The position numbers and the translations under genes were made by a program. The notes under the pieces are model-generated. The model ran no database searches. It saw nothing but the letters and a program-made list of their open reading frames with translations, and had not been told where the DNA came from. 64,000 nt of DNA from Eublepharis macularius (Eukaryota > Chordata > Lepidosauria > Squamata > Eublepharidae). The first letter of the stretch is position 1. Every line of letters starts with the position of its first letter. This document shows positions 12,395 to 44,520 of this stretch, in pieces. The stretch is taken from contig NC_072793.1 in NCBI RefSeq assembly GCF_028583425.1, positions 101,541,689 through 101,605,688 of the forward strand. The letters are read 5' to 3'.

Positions 12395-12570
12395 AGGACC
12401 GAGGAGCTCTGATTACCCATCTCTGCTCAGCCATGTAGCTCATAGGAAGACTTTGGGCCAGTCATTCTCTCCTACCTTATGGGGATAGCGTGAGGATAAA
12501 ATGGAGGGGAGATTCCCCCCATTAGACAACCTGAGCTCCATTAAGGATGGGTGGGATAAAAATGTGTGAG
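12395..12570 (+). repeat. tRNA-derived SINE, decayed
   Basis: Contains GACTTTGGGCCAGTCA, GTGAGGATAAAATGGAGG and GGGTGGGATAAAAATG, the body and tail of the SINE also seen at 60751. Confidence 0.55.
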
Positions 12571-12760
12571 ATAATTTTTTTTGAGTTCCCTGTATGTTTC
12601 TTCCAGTGGGGCAAATATTAGTATTGGAGATCCACTGAGAAAATAGCAGGGGGGAAAAGTAAAACCCTTTCTTCTATGTCACAGCTGAACTGAGGCCTTC
12701 AACAGCTGCTGTTTTATAATGCAAAAATAATGCTGGAAATCTGATCATGGATTTATTGTC

Positions 12761-14437
12761 TTTTTTTTTAATAAAATTTTTATTGGAATTAGAATAATAT
12801 AATTTCACATTACAATCAATTCCCGTTTCCCAATTTCTAACCCCCTCCCTTTCCCCCCTTTTCTTTTGACTTCCAACAGTTTTCCAACCCTTTGTCCCTT
12901 TTCTCTTACTCATTTTAAATTCATCTATCTAACAAACATATACTTTCCCTTTAATCTAAGCAATAATTCTTTAACTATTTTTTATTACTCTAAACCTTAT
13001 CTTGGAGTCCTTTCTTCCATATTAGACAAACAATTTGTCACTTTTTAACATAATTTCATAATTTCCTGGTTTCAAATATTTCTATAAGCCATATACCATA
13101 TATACCCTATAACCCATGCATTTATATAAGTCAACCAATTTAACTTATATTCCGTATATTACTTTGTATAACTATCCTCAAAGGTTATCAATCAATTTGA
13201 TCCATATATTTCTTCAGGTAGGCTCATTCAATTTAACATATTACACGCTTATACCAGAAACAATATTAATTAGTCGGTCCTTATAATTATTTTCTCTCCA
13301 TTTTCTATATATGTATATTTTTCTGTATATAACACTCTAACAAAATAGCTGCTTAGACATTTTCATTTCTCTCTCTACCTTCCGGTAAAGTCACCCCCCT
13401 CTACATTTTGTCATATTTCAGTAGTTCTCAAACTGCCACAGTTCTCTTCCCACCTCCCATTTCTTCAACACATATTGCTTCAGCTTCTCCCAATCTGTGT
13501 TGAACTGTCCTGGGTCCAGATTTCTCAGTTTTCTTGTCATTTTGTCCATTTCGGCCATATACAGCAATTTGTAAGTCCAGTCCTCAATAGTTGGCACTTC
13601 TTGTACTTTCCATTTTTGCGCATACAAAAGTCTGGCCGCTGCTGTCATGTAAAATAGCAATGTTCTATGTTGGGCTGGAATGTTCTCCATTCCCAAGTTC
13701 AGTAGCAGGAGTTCTGGGTTCTTATTGATTTGAAATTGTAAAATCTCACTTATTACTTTTATTATTTCTCCCCAGTACTGCCTAGCTACCTCACACGTCC
13801 ACCACATATGATACAGAGAGCCCTCATGTTTTTTACATTTCCAGCATTTATTAGAAGTGTTCAGATTCCCTAGCGCAATCTTCTTTGGTGTCATGTACCA
13901 ACGATAGATCATTTTGTAAATGTTCTCTTTAATATTAGTACACGTTGTAATCTTCATTGTGTTTTTCCACAAGTGTTCCCATGCCTCCATTGTTATTTCT
14001 TTATTAAAGTTTATGGCCCACTTCACCATTTGTACTTTAACTATTTCATCTTCAGTATACCATTTCAACAGTACTTGGTATACCTTGGAAATTTCCTTCT
14101 TATCCTCTTTTAAAAGCGTCTGCTCTAGTTCCGAATTCTCTGTTCTTATGCCTCCCTTTGCACAGTCCGAGTTGTAAAGATCTCTGATCTGCCTATACTG
14201 GAACCAATCATAGTTGGGTGATAACTCGTCCTGTGTCTTTATTTTAAGTTTGAAAGATTCTATTTGGGTTATCTCCTTGTATGTTAAACACTGTTGCTCA
14301 GTATAGACAGCTCTCGGATCTATTACTTCATACGGAACTACCCACATGGGGGTTCCTTCTTGTAGGAAGTCTCTATACTTCTTCCAGGTTGCATATAGGC
14401 TTTTCCGTATGTAATGATGTAGGAACATAGAGTTCAT
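12761..14437 (-). mobile_element. L1 LINE, 5'-truncated, with poly(A) and target duplication
   Basis: Minus-strand L1 3' end: ORF2 tail, about 650 bp of 3' UTR, then an AATAAAAATTTTATT-type end and poly(A), read as T's from 12761. It is flanked by an 18-bp direct repeat GATCATGGATTTATTGTC at 12743-12760 and 14438-14455. The right copy includes TATTGTC, the first bases of the Penelope-like element, so the L1 came second. Confidence 0.9.
13418..14437 (-). CDS. L1 ORF2 C-terminal region (truncated)
   Basis: About 340 residues of the carboxy end of L1 ORF2 in one open frame ending at 13418. The family hallmarks are KMIYRWYMTPKKIALGN followed by the cysteine motif CWKCKKHEGSLYHMWWTC. The reverse transcriptase and endonuclease are absent because of 5' truncation. 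The frame runs by chance through the target duplication into the Penelope end, which adds a few non-L1 residues at the N-terminus. Confidence 0.88.
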   Translation of the reverse strand: MNSMFLHHYIRKSLYATWKKYRDFLQEGTPMWVVPYEVIDPRAVYTEQQCLTYKEITQIESFKLKIKTQDELSPNYDWFQYRQIRDLYNSDCAKGGIRTENSELEQTLLKEDKKEISKVYQVLLKWYTEDEIVKVQMVKWAINFNKEITMEAWEHLWKNTMKITTCTNIKENIYKMIYRWYMTPKKIALGNLNTSNKCWKCKKHEGSLYHMWWTCEVARQYWGEIIKVISEILQFQINKNPELLLLNLGMENIPAQHRTLLFYMTAAARLLYAQKWKVQEVPTIEDWTYKLLYMAEMDKMTRKLRNLDPGQFNTDWEKLKQYVLKKWEVGRELWQFENY

Positions 14438-14481
14438 GATCATGGATTTATTGTCGAAGGCTTTCACGGCCGGAGAACGAT

Positions 14482-14858
14482 GGTTGTTGGGGGTTTTCCG
14501 GGCTGTATTGCCGTGGTCTTGGCATTGTAGTTCCTGACGTTTCGCCAGCAGCTGTGGCTGGCATCTTCAGAGGTGTAGCACCAAAAGACAGAGATCTCTC
14601 AGTGTCACAGTGTGGAAAAGATGTAGGTCATTTGTATCTACTCAGGAGGGGTGGGGTTGAGCTGAGTCATTCTGTAAGGGTTTCCCAGGGTGTGGAATGC
14701 TAATGGTGGGAGGCTTCACTGTATCCTGAGGAGGTTCTTTTGCATATGGATTGGTGCTTGATGTGCTAATCTTCTCTGCAGGGCTATTGTCGGGTGTGGA
14801 GTGTTTTGTTGGCCTGGTGTTTTTCAGAACTGGAGCCCATGCTCTGTTCATTCTTAAG
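14482..14858 (-). repeat. Left inverted arm of the Penelope-like element
   Basis: Exact-length partner (377 bp) of the arm at 16576-16952 in the opposite orientation. It covers the C-terminal end of the ORF and the 3' non-coding end with the hammerhead-like motif. By eye the only difference is one T/C site near 14707, which changes PPTISIP to PPAISIP. Confidence 0.9.
14515..14587 (-). ncRNA. Hammerhead-like ribozyme motif, left arm
   Basis: Same fold as the copy at 16846-16918, on the minus strand and in sense with the Penelope ORF, downstream of it. Predicted scissile bond lies between 14536 and 14535. Confidence 0.6.
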
Positions 14859-16576
14859 GTTTCTTCTTTCCTGTTGAAGTTTTGCTTATGCTTGTGAATT
14901 TCAATGGCTTCCCTGTGCAGTCTGACAAAGTAGTTGGAAGTGTTGTCCAGTATTTTGGTGTCCTGGAATAAGATACTGTGCCCTGTTTGAGTTAGGCTAT
15001 GTTCAGCCACTGCTGATTTTTCAGGCTGTCCAAGTCTGCAGTGTCTTTCATGTTCTTTTATTCTTGTCTGGATGCTACGCTTTGTGGTCCCGATGTAAAC
15101 TTGTCCACAGCTGCAGGGTATACGGTATACTCCTGCAGAGGTGAGGGGGTCTCTGCTGTCTTTTGCTGATCGTAGCATCTGTTGTATTTTTCGGGTGGGT
15201 CTGAATACTGCTTGAAGGTTATGCTTTTCCATAAGCTTTCCCATCTGATCAGTAATTCCTTTGATATATGGCAAAAACACTTTTCCTGTAGGTGACTGTT
15301 TTTCCTTGGTTGTTTGATTCATCCTGGGTTTGATTGCTCTTCGGATTTCATTTCTGGAGTAGCCATTTGCCTGAAGTGCGTGGTTTAGATGATTAATTTC
15401 CTCATTGAGAAAGCGCGGCTCACATATCCGTCTTGCACGATCCACTAATGTTTTCATTATGCCTCTTTTCTGTCGGGGGTGGTGATTGGAGTTTTTGTGT
15501 AAGTACCGATCAGTGTGAGTTGGTTTCCTGTAGACCTTGTGACCTAACTGAAAGTTAGCTTTGCGGATGACCAAGGTATCCAGGAATGAGAGTTTTCCCT
15601 CACTTTCTTTCTCCATTGTGAATTGTATGTTCAGGTGGATGTTGTTGAGATGATTCAAAAACTCCCTCAATTCTTCCTCCCCATGGCTCCAAATGATGAA
15701 TGTATCATCCACAAACCGGAACCATACACTGGGTTTGTGGGGTGCTGATTCTAGAGCTGTTTTTTCAAAATGTTCCATGTAGAAGTTTGCTATAACTGGG
15801 CTGAGTGGGCTCCCCATGGCCACCCCATCCATCTGTTCATAGAATTCGTTGTCCCATTGGAAGTAACTGGTTGTCAGACAATGATGGAATAAGGCTGTTA
15901 CATCCTCTGGGAAAATCTGATTAATCAGTGCAATAGTGTCTTTTACTGGAACCTTGGTAAACAGGGATACAACATCAAAACTGACAAGTATGTCTTGTGG
16001 ATTGAGTTTCAGAGAACCGATTTTGTTGATGAAATCTGCTGAATCTTTGATGTAAGACGAGGTTTTCCCGATGTGGTCCTGCAGGAGATCTGCCAGATGT
16101 CTAGCTAATTCATATGTCGGTGAACCAATGGCACTCACAATGGGTCGGAGTGGGACTGAATCTTTATGTATTTTGGGGAGTCCATATAGTCTAGGTGGCT
16201 GTGCTTCAGTCTTGCATAGTTTTCTGTGCGTGTTGGGATGTAGTGAGGAATTCTTGATCATCGCATTTGTTAGCCTGGTGATTTTGCAAGTGGGATCTCG
16301 TTTTAGTTTTTTGTAGGTGGAGGGGTCCAGGAGTTCCTTAATCTTCTTTTTGTATTCCTCCGTTTTCATGATCACTGTAGCATTGCCTTTATCAGCTGGT
16401 AGAATGATGATGTCTGGATCTGCATTGAGGGTCTTGATGGCATTTCTCTCCTTGCGTGTTATATTGCTGGTGGGAAGCTTTGCCTTTCGTAGAATCCTGG
16501 CTGTCTCTCCTCTTATTTCCTCAGCTTCCTCTTCAGGTAGATGATGGATGGCAGCTTCTACATTTGCAATGATGTC
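14642..16576 (-). CDS. Penelope-type ORF: reverse transcriptase plus GIY-YIG endonuclease, 5'-truncated
   Basis: The frame is open from the fold-back junction at 16576 to the stop at 14642, about 644 residues. The first ATG inside it (16375) would give 577 residues. Counting from that Met: RLYGLPKIHK at 62-71, RT motif A (VSFDVVSLFTKVP, D134), motif B (GVAMGSPLSPVIANFYME, from 184) and motif C with FVDD at 221-224. Upstream of the Met the frame reads ILPADKGNATVIM, a typical Penelope segment. A GIY-YIG nuclease follows ([20 protein letters not shown], 415-434). The true N-terminus is missing, replaced by the inverted arm, so activity is unlikely even though this stretch is uninterrupted. Penelope elements use these two enzymes for target-primed reverse transcription. 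Confidence 0.88.
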   Translation of the reverse strand, partial: DIIANVEAAIHHLPEEEAEEIRGETARILRKAKLPTSNITRKERNAIKTLNADPDIIILPADKGNATVIMKTEEYKKKIKELLDPSTYKKLKRDPTCKITRLTNAMIKNSSLHPNTHRKLCKTEAQPPRLYGLPKIHKDSVPLRPIVSAIGSPTYELARHLADLLQDHIGKTSSYIKDSADFINKIGSLKLNPQDILVSFDVVSLFTKVPVKDTIALINQIFPEDVTALFHHCLTTSYFQWDNEFYEQMDGVAMGSPLSPVIANFYMEHFEKTALESAPHKPSVWFRFVDDTFIIWSHGEEELREFLNHLNNIHLNIQFTMEKESEGKLSFLDTLVIRKANFQLGHKVYRKPTHTDRYLHKNSNHHPRQKRGIMKTLVDRARRICEPRFLNEEINHLNHALQANGYSRNEIRRAIKPRMNQTTKEKQSPTGKVFLPYIKGITDQMGKLMEKHNLQAVFRPTRKIQQMLRSAKDSRDPLTSAGVYRIPCSCGQVYIGTTKRSIQTRIKEHERHCRLGQPEKSAVAEHSLTQTGHSILFQDTKILDNTSNYFVRLHREAIEIHKHKQNFNRKEETLRMNRAWAPVLKNTRPTKHSTPDNSPAEKISTSSTNPYAKEPPQDTVKPPTISIPHPGKPLQNDSAQPHPS

Positions 16577-16952
16577 TTAAGAATGAACAGAGCATGGGCT
16601 CCAGTTCTGAAAAACACCAGGCCAACAAAACACTCCACACCCGACAATAGCCCTGCAGAGAAGATTAGCACATCAAGCACCAATCCATATGCAAAAGAAC
16701 CTCCTCAGGATACAGTGAAGCCTCCCGCCATTAGCATTCCACACCCTGGGAAACCCTTACAGAATGACTCAGCTCAACCCCACCCCTCCTGAGTAGATAC
16801 AAATGACCTACATCTTTTCCACACTGTGACACTGAGAGATCTCTGTCTTTTGGTGCTACACCTCTGAAGATGCCAGCCACAGCTGCTGGCGAAACGTCAG
16901 GAACTACAATGCCAAGACCACGGCAATACAGCCCGGAAAACCCCCAACAACC
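16576..16952 (+). repeat. Right inverted arm of the Penelope-like element
   Basis: Reverse complement of 14482-14858. It starts abruptly at the shared CTTAAG and ends in CAACAACC next to the target duplication. It lacks the extra 33-nt tail carried by the left end. Confidence 0.9.
16846..16918 (+). ncRNA. Hammerhead-like ribozyme motif (type I), right arm
   Basis: The conserved boxes appear in order: CUGAAGA (16864-16870), stem II GCCAGC/GCUGGC closing a short loop, then GAAAC-GUC (16891-16898). Stem III is only the self-complementary ACGU. Stem I forms from CCU/AGG next to the core, then an internal loop, then UUUUGGUG paired with UGCCAAGA. Cleavage would fall after C16898. Position 10.1 is U rather than the usual G. 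Hammerheads with very short stem III are known in Penelope-like elements and may act as dimers. Activity is not shown. Confidence 0.6.
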
Positions 16953-16966
16953 ATTGATCATGGATT

Positions 16967-19129
16967 GCCCAGTGTCTTTTCTGGTTTGGTCCTGAATTTG
17001 GAACTTGTTTCATACTTTTGGACTCTGAAACTCACATGTATTTTACTTTTCTCTTACACGGTGAGTGAACCAAAATACACTATATTGTTTTCCGTAGAAA
17101 CCAAGCAGATGATCCAAGAATATCTCACAACCTTTAACTCCCTTGGGAAGTCATAGGAGATGGCTTTTCCTCATGATTAGGTATAGTCAACAGGCCATGG
17201 AATACTAAACCCTGTATATGTTATTTACTTGCTTGAGCCATTTATACTATTGTAGTAGATTTGTTGAGTTTCGATTTTGGAGTTCTATGAAATATGATTT
17301 GACGCATAGCATTTCATATGATTAACAGGCAGGGGGATCACACTAGCCACTAGGTGGATTTTTTTATGCTTCCTGCTCTGATGCTATGATTTTTCCCTTT
17401 CCCTTTCCACAAGAAGCAGGTGCTATATTGCAAGGTATATGGATGGGTAATCTTGGAGTATAAGCAGGGTAAAATGCAGCAGTATTTAAAGCCTATGGAA
17501 GCCTATGAAACGTCAGGAACTACAATGCCAAGACCACGGCAATGCAGCCCGGAAAACCCACAACAACCTATGGAAGTCCTTGGATAAACTGGCTTAATTT
17601 CTCTATTTGGTGATGCTGCCATTACATTCTCAACCTGATATTCTGTTTCTTACAATATTTTCTTCCACTGCCTGTGTATCTTCCAGTCCTTTCTAGGAAA
17701 AATCCTCCTGATTACCCTGTTCTCAGATGGAGCAGAAAAGTATTTCGTTCACACAATTTTTTTCAAGATCCAGGACAGGGCAGAAGTTTAGGGCTGAGCC
17801 AGACGTTCAGGGCTAAATAATTATTTCAGTTTTTTAAAAACTTCTAATTTCAATGTAGGCACAGGAGTTTTCAGCTTCAACTTAAAGACACCAATGTGGA
17901 TGAAATAACTGAACTATGGACTGGAAGAAGTGGAGAAATAGTTTATATCCACATGGTATGTTCTTTGACTTTGGGGATATGCTTATTAAATACTTCTGAT
18001 TCTTAAAAAATTAAATGGCCGCAATGCATGCTCTGTGTGTGGATAGTACAATCCACAGAACGGAAGGAAGCTCCATATTGTGTTGTATTTTCCTGTCAGA
18101 AATCCTGGTTTTCACACATCGTTTGTTGTTGTTATTGTTAGAAGTACTGAATTTGGGGCCCTGGAAAGCATAAGCTTGTATAGACATACCCTTAAGAGAA
18201 TCATTATGTGGTTTCTTTCTGATATTAAAAATAGACAGGAGGAGGATGGAATTATCACCATTTGTCTTATTATTATCCTTGTCTTGTACTGTCACCCATT
18301 AAGCACTATTGGGCAGGGCAGTCGGCTCAGTCCACTGGTTTCAGCAGAGACAGGTGCTTTTAATTAACACTCCCCTTCAGGTCCTCAATTGTACCTTTGT
18401 GTTTCCTTTTTACCATAATACCCTAATTGAATACTCTTCCTGGTAAAAAGGCACCTGACCTGACATCTCAATTGAAGCTTTTCAGAAAAATGGTAATTGC
18501 TCATTTAAATTGATTTTTATAAACCCAAAGGAGCAGACTCAGCTCTAATTTTAGTATAGTTTATATTCAAAATTGGAGTTTTAATTTTTTTTGTTCAATC
18601 CTTAACATTAGTTTATATACAGTGCATCACTGTTTTACAACACATTTTTAAAAGATTAAGTTAAACATAACATTAAACTCAATCTCCATTAATCAAAATA
18701 AAATGTATTACTTAGAAGGAATACAAAATATATCATCACTATTATTCCTTGCTAGCTTTTACCACCTCCAAAGAGAAGGAAAGCTGTAGCATTTTTCTTT
18801 CCCTGCCTTAAAGTGGGGCCCAAGCCAATTCATATTTACTCAGAAATAAAGCCCTCTTGTTTTAATGGGACTTACTCCCAAGTAAGTGTGGACAAGTTGC
18901 AAATTTACAGAGCAATGCTAAAGACACTTTTCCAGGATTACGACTTCAAGGGGACCTGTTTGAGAGTACACTGTTAATTCTTGAGATCGTAGATATTAAT
19001 TAGGAACGCTAGAATGCCTTGGGGTTGGAGGCCGGAACACCCTTAAGACCAACCTGCAAGACAACGAATGAAAACTAGTCTCATACCATAGACTAGTGGC
19101 TAGACAAGCTATGCGCGAAGGACACGTTC
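16967..19129. other. Upstream flank of BAP1, no gene seen
   Basis: No PHF7-like exon on the minus strand. A short dispersed repeat at about 18800-18910 contains AATGGGACTTACTCCCAAGT. Around 18380-18540 the sequence is compact and could be conserved non-coding DNA. Confidence 0.4.
17507..17568 (+). mobile_element. Short solo piece of the Penelope-like 3' end
   Basis: 62 bp matching the last part of the Penelope arm, from GAAACGTCAGG to CAACAACC. It sits between copies of CCTATG(GAAG), a likely short target duplication. It begins inside the hammerhead core, so only the second half of the motif is present. Confidence 0.75.
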
Positions 19130-19368
19130 CATCCGCCCTGTCACAGACCCGTCACCGCACTCTGCTTTCTGCGCAAGCGTCAGGTCTAATGGCTAATTCT
19201 AAGGGCCGTCGCGCTGATGTGACGTGATACAGTGGGCGGTGTTACGAAGCCCGAAGGGTTCTGTTGTTCAAATGGGATGGGGGGCCTGCTGGTGTTTTTA
19301 ACGGAGGGCAGGTGGCGAAGGAGGTAAACCGAGGCCGGTCATGGCGCTGAGGCCTGACCCGGGGGAAG
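19130..19368 (+). promoter_or_regulatory. BAP1: BAP1 promoter and 5' UTR, GC-rich
   Basis: This stretch is richer in CpG than its AT-rich surroundings and lies directly before the BAP1 start. It contains a CRE/ATF-like TGACGTGA at 19220-19227 and a GC box (GGGCGG) near 19233, with no TATA box, as expected for a housekeeping CpG promoter. The transcription start was not determined. In mammals the equivalent promoter also drives PHF7 on the other strand; no PHF7 exon was seen here. Confidence 0.6.

Positions 19369-19376
<8 letters not shown>
19341..19376 (+). CDS. Upstream ORF overlapping the BAP1 start codon
   Basis: An ATG with G at -3 and G at +4 (strong Kozak context) opens an 11-residue reading frame, MALRPDPGEDE, whose TAA lies inside the first codons of BAP1 (the BAP1 ATG is 19369-19371, the uORF stop is 19374-19376). 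The frames differ. If the mRNA starts upstream of 19341, scanning ribosomes would meet this ATG first and stop 5 nt past the BAP1 ATG, an arrangement that can lower translation or allow local reinitiation. Whether the real mRNA includes it is unknown. Confidence 0.45.
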
Positions 19377-42498
<23,122 letters not shown>

Positions 42499-44520
42499 CA
42501 TCAGTCTTTGGACAGTACTCTTATGTGTACTGCTTGCTGCTGTTGATCGTGTGGTGAAAATTCCAGGCCAGGCAGTTGGGCTGTGCTGAGGAGTGGGGGC
42601 TCTGCACTGGACTCCTCTGCTCAAACCATCAGTGTTAGTGTAATGTTACACATGAATCCATTGCATACAGTGGGGCTTTAGATGTCTCTCTCCCCCATGG
42701 TGGCTGCCACGTGGGAATCCCGCCTTTTCCCCAAAGAAGATGACTGCAGTGTAAGGACTGGCCTGTTTGAAGGATCTACTGACATAGCCCTTGAATTTGC
42801 TACTCAGTGTCCTCAACCCATCTGCAGTATATTTTGCCACAGCTAGTGGCACTCTTCAGCGGCTCTGTACCAGTTAAAGGGATAAGCCAATTTCTCTGGT
42901 TTCCTGGAAGGGCATTGTTGTTGGTGTTGATGCACTGGTAAGTTCAATCCCAGAAAGTTGGAATTAGCAAGGTACTGTTCACAGCCAGTGTTTTTTCTCT
43001 GTGCTCCATTGGGAAGCCGATACCTGTGTTCTGCATTAAATCGCATATTTTTGTTCTGAACTGTATGCTCACATCACTATTGCGGAATACAGGTAGTTGC
43101 TGATTTTTTTTGTGGCCCTGCCCCATTCCAGGATTCTCCTGTTTACTATTCATTTTAGTCATTCTGTTCTTGCATTTCTTCTCCAAGTGGCTTCTTCTGT
43201 TTGAGGTGAGCGTACGCTCTGTAATGAGTAAGTATGAAGTCTGTATGATAGGAGGTGGGGAGCCTTAGCAGCATAAGTGTTGCTAGATTCTGGACTTTTG
43301 TACATGTGGGATGTTCAGAGTGCTAAAAGGTCTTTAGGCTGGTAAATTTGAGCCTTTGCTTCCAATAATGCTGCATATAATCATATGTTTAACCCAACCA
43401 CACTCCCTGCAATGCCCTAACTATGCTAGAAATATGAGAGAATAAGGAGCCATTTCTGTTTCCATCCTGTAATAAGAACGATCAGTCTGGAGGCATGTTA
43501 AATGGGTAGGAAACACGGTTCTGTGCATGCAATTTCTCAACTATACATTTCAGGTGTGTTGTGGCAAAAGCCATGTGAAAACAGCTTCTTCACTGCTGCT
43601 GTTAATAAGCCCCTACTTTTTGGTTTCTAAGGCCAAAGCACATTTTTGAGACTTTATTATGTTGTGAGTATTGAGGTCACCACTCAAGGGTGATCAGTTA
43701 ATGCCCCAACCTTAGCTTGTTGGAAGCTGGCAGGTGGATTAATACAGTGTGGTATCCAGCTTGGAGTACTGACATCACCAGCTGTTGGCCAAGCAGCAGC
43801 TATACACTAGCCTCATGCTAACTTCACAGCTGTACTATCTTCTCCTACCTCACTGTCTGTTGTCTCTTGTTGCAACAAAGGACTTAAAGGTGAAATCAGT
43901 TCTTGCATCTGATACCCTTACTATCATTACAGCCCTCATGTTTTCCTTGTTACTCAGTTGCCTTATGCAGATTAGTTTTCTTTTTGTCTTGGGAAAAGGT
44001 ACCTTGTGTTGAAAACAAATATATGCAGTGTGTGTCCATTACAGCAACATTTGTACCAGTGTGTTAAGACTAAAGAGAAATAGTGGGCTGTAATAAGAAG
44101 TCTGATTTTACCTTACCCAAATTGGTATTCAAAAAACAATGGTTTACTCCCCCCACCCCCCTTTGTAACTTTTATTCCTTGACTGAGAATAGTTGAATAT
44201 TTTTTTATTCCTTGAACTGAGGAATATTTTTTTTATTCCTTGAACTGAGAATAGTCCTCTTGCACACCAAGGTAAAAAGAGGCATTACTCTAGCTGGAAA
44301 ATACTAAGCAGTGGAATTCAAATGAGCACAAGATGCAGAGGCCAGTTTTTGAGAAGATGGTAATGCAGCCACAAGCAGAACTGCATTTGCTTTCCCTCGT
44401 GTACAGGTGCTGACAATAGAAGTTCTTTTTAATATGTTGACAGAATGATCTGTCCTTTGCTTTGCTGGTTTCAAGTGCTGTAAATACAAGTTCAAAAAAT
44501 AAAATGTATACCTGTTGCAC
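42499..44520 (+). other. BAP1: BAP1 3' UTR with poly(A) signal
   Basis: About 2 kb follow the BAP1 stop before the first canonical AATAAA on this strand (44498-44503). No other gene or obvious interspersed repeat is seen, which fits a long 3' UTR. Near 44165-44256 there are about three imperfect tandem copies of a unit containing TTTATTCCTTGACTGAG. The cleavage site is assumed 15-25 nt after the signal. Confidence 0.55.
44498..44503 (+). terminator. BAP1: Candidate BAP1 polyadenylation signal AATAAA
   Basis: Canonical hexamer about 2.0 kb after the stop codon, followed by GT-rich sequence (ATGTATACCTGTTG). It precedes the hAT MITE at 44700, so the convergent DNAH1 transcript ends on the other side. 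Confidence 0.5.

Larger units (their letters stand above)
14449..16954 (-). mobile_element. Penelope-like retroelement, fold-back copy with inverted ends
   Basis: In minus-strand sense the element has an inverted copy of its own 3' end (16576-16952), then a truncated ORF, then the 3' end in direct sense (14482-14858) plus a 33-nt tail (14449-14481). The two 377-bp arms differ at one position by eye. A 12-bp target duplication, TGATCATGGATT, lies at 16955-16966 and, beyond the later L1 insertion, at 12742-12753 and 14437-14448. The ORF identifies the Penelope class: reverse transcriptase plus GIY-YIG nuclease. Inverted terminal repeats are known for Penelope elements. The near-identity of the arms suggests a young insertion. 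Confidence 0.88.

Noticed and set aside
13475-14177. Plus-strand frames opposite the L1 ORF
   Set aside because: Antisense shadows of L1 ORF2.
16541-16792. 83-residue plus-strand frame ending in [12 protein letters not shown]
   Set aside because: This is the Penelope C-terminus repeated in the inverted arm, not a separate gene.
17861-17956. Exon-like 96-bp open segment between an AG and a GTATGT
   Set aside because: The peptide matches no family I know, the acceptor tract is weak, and no companion exon was found.
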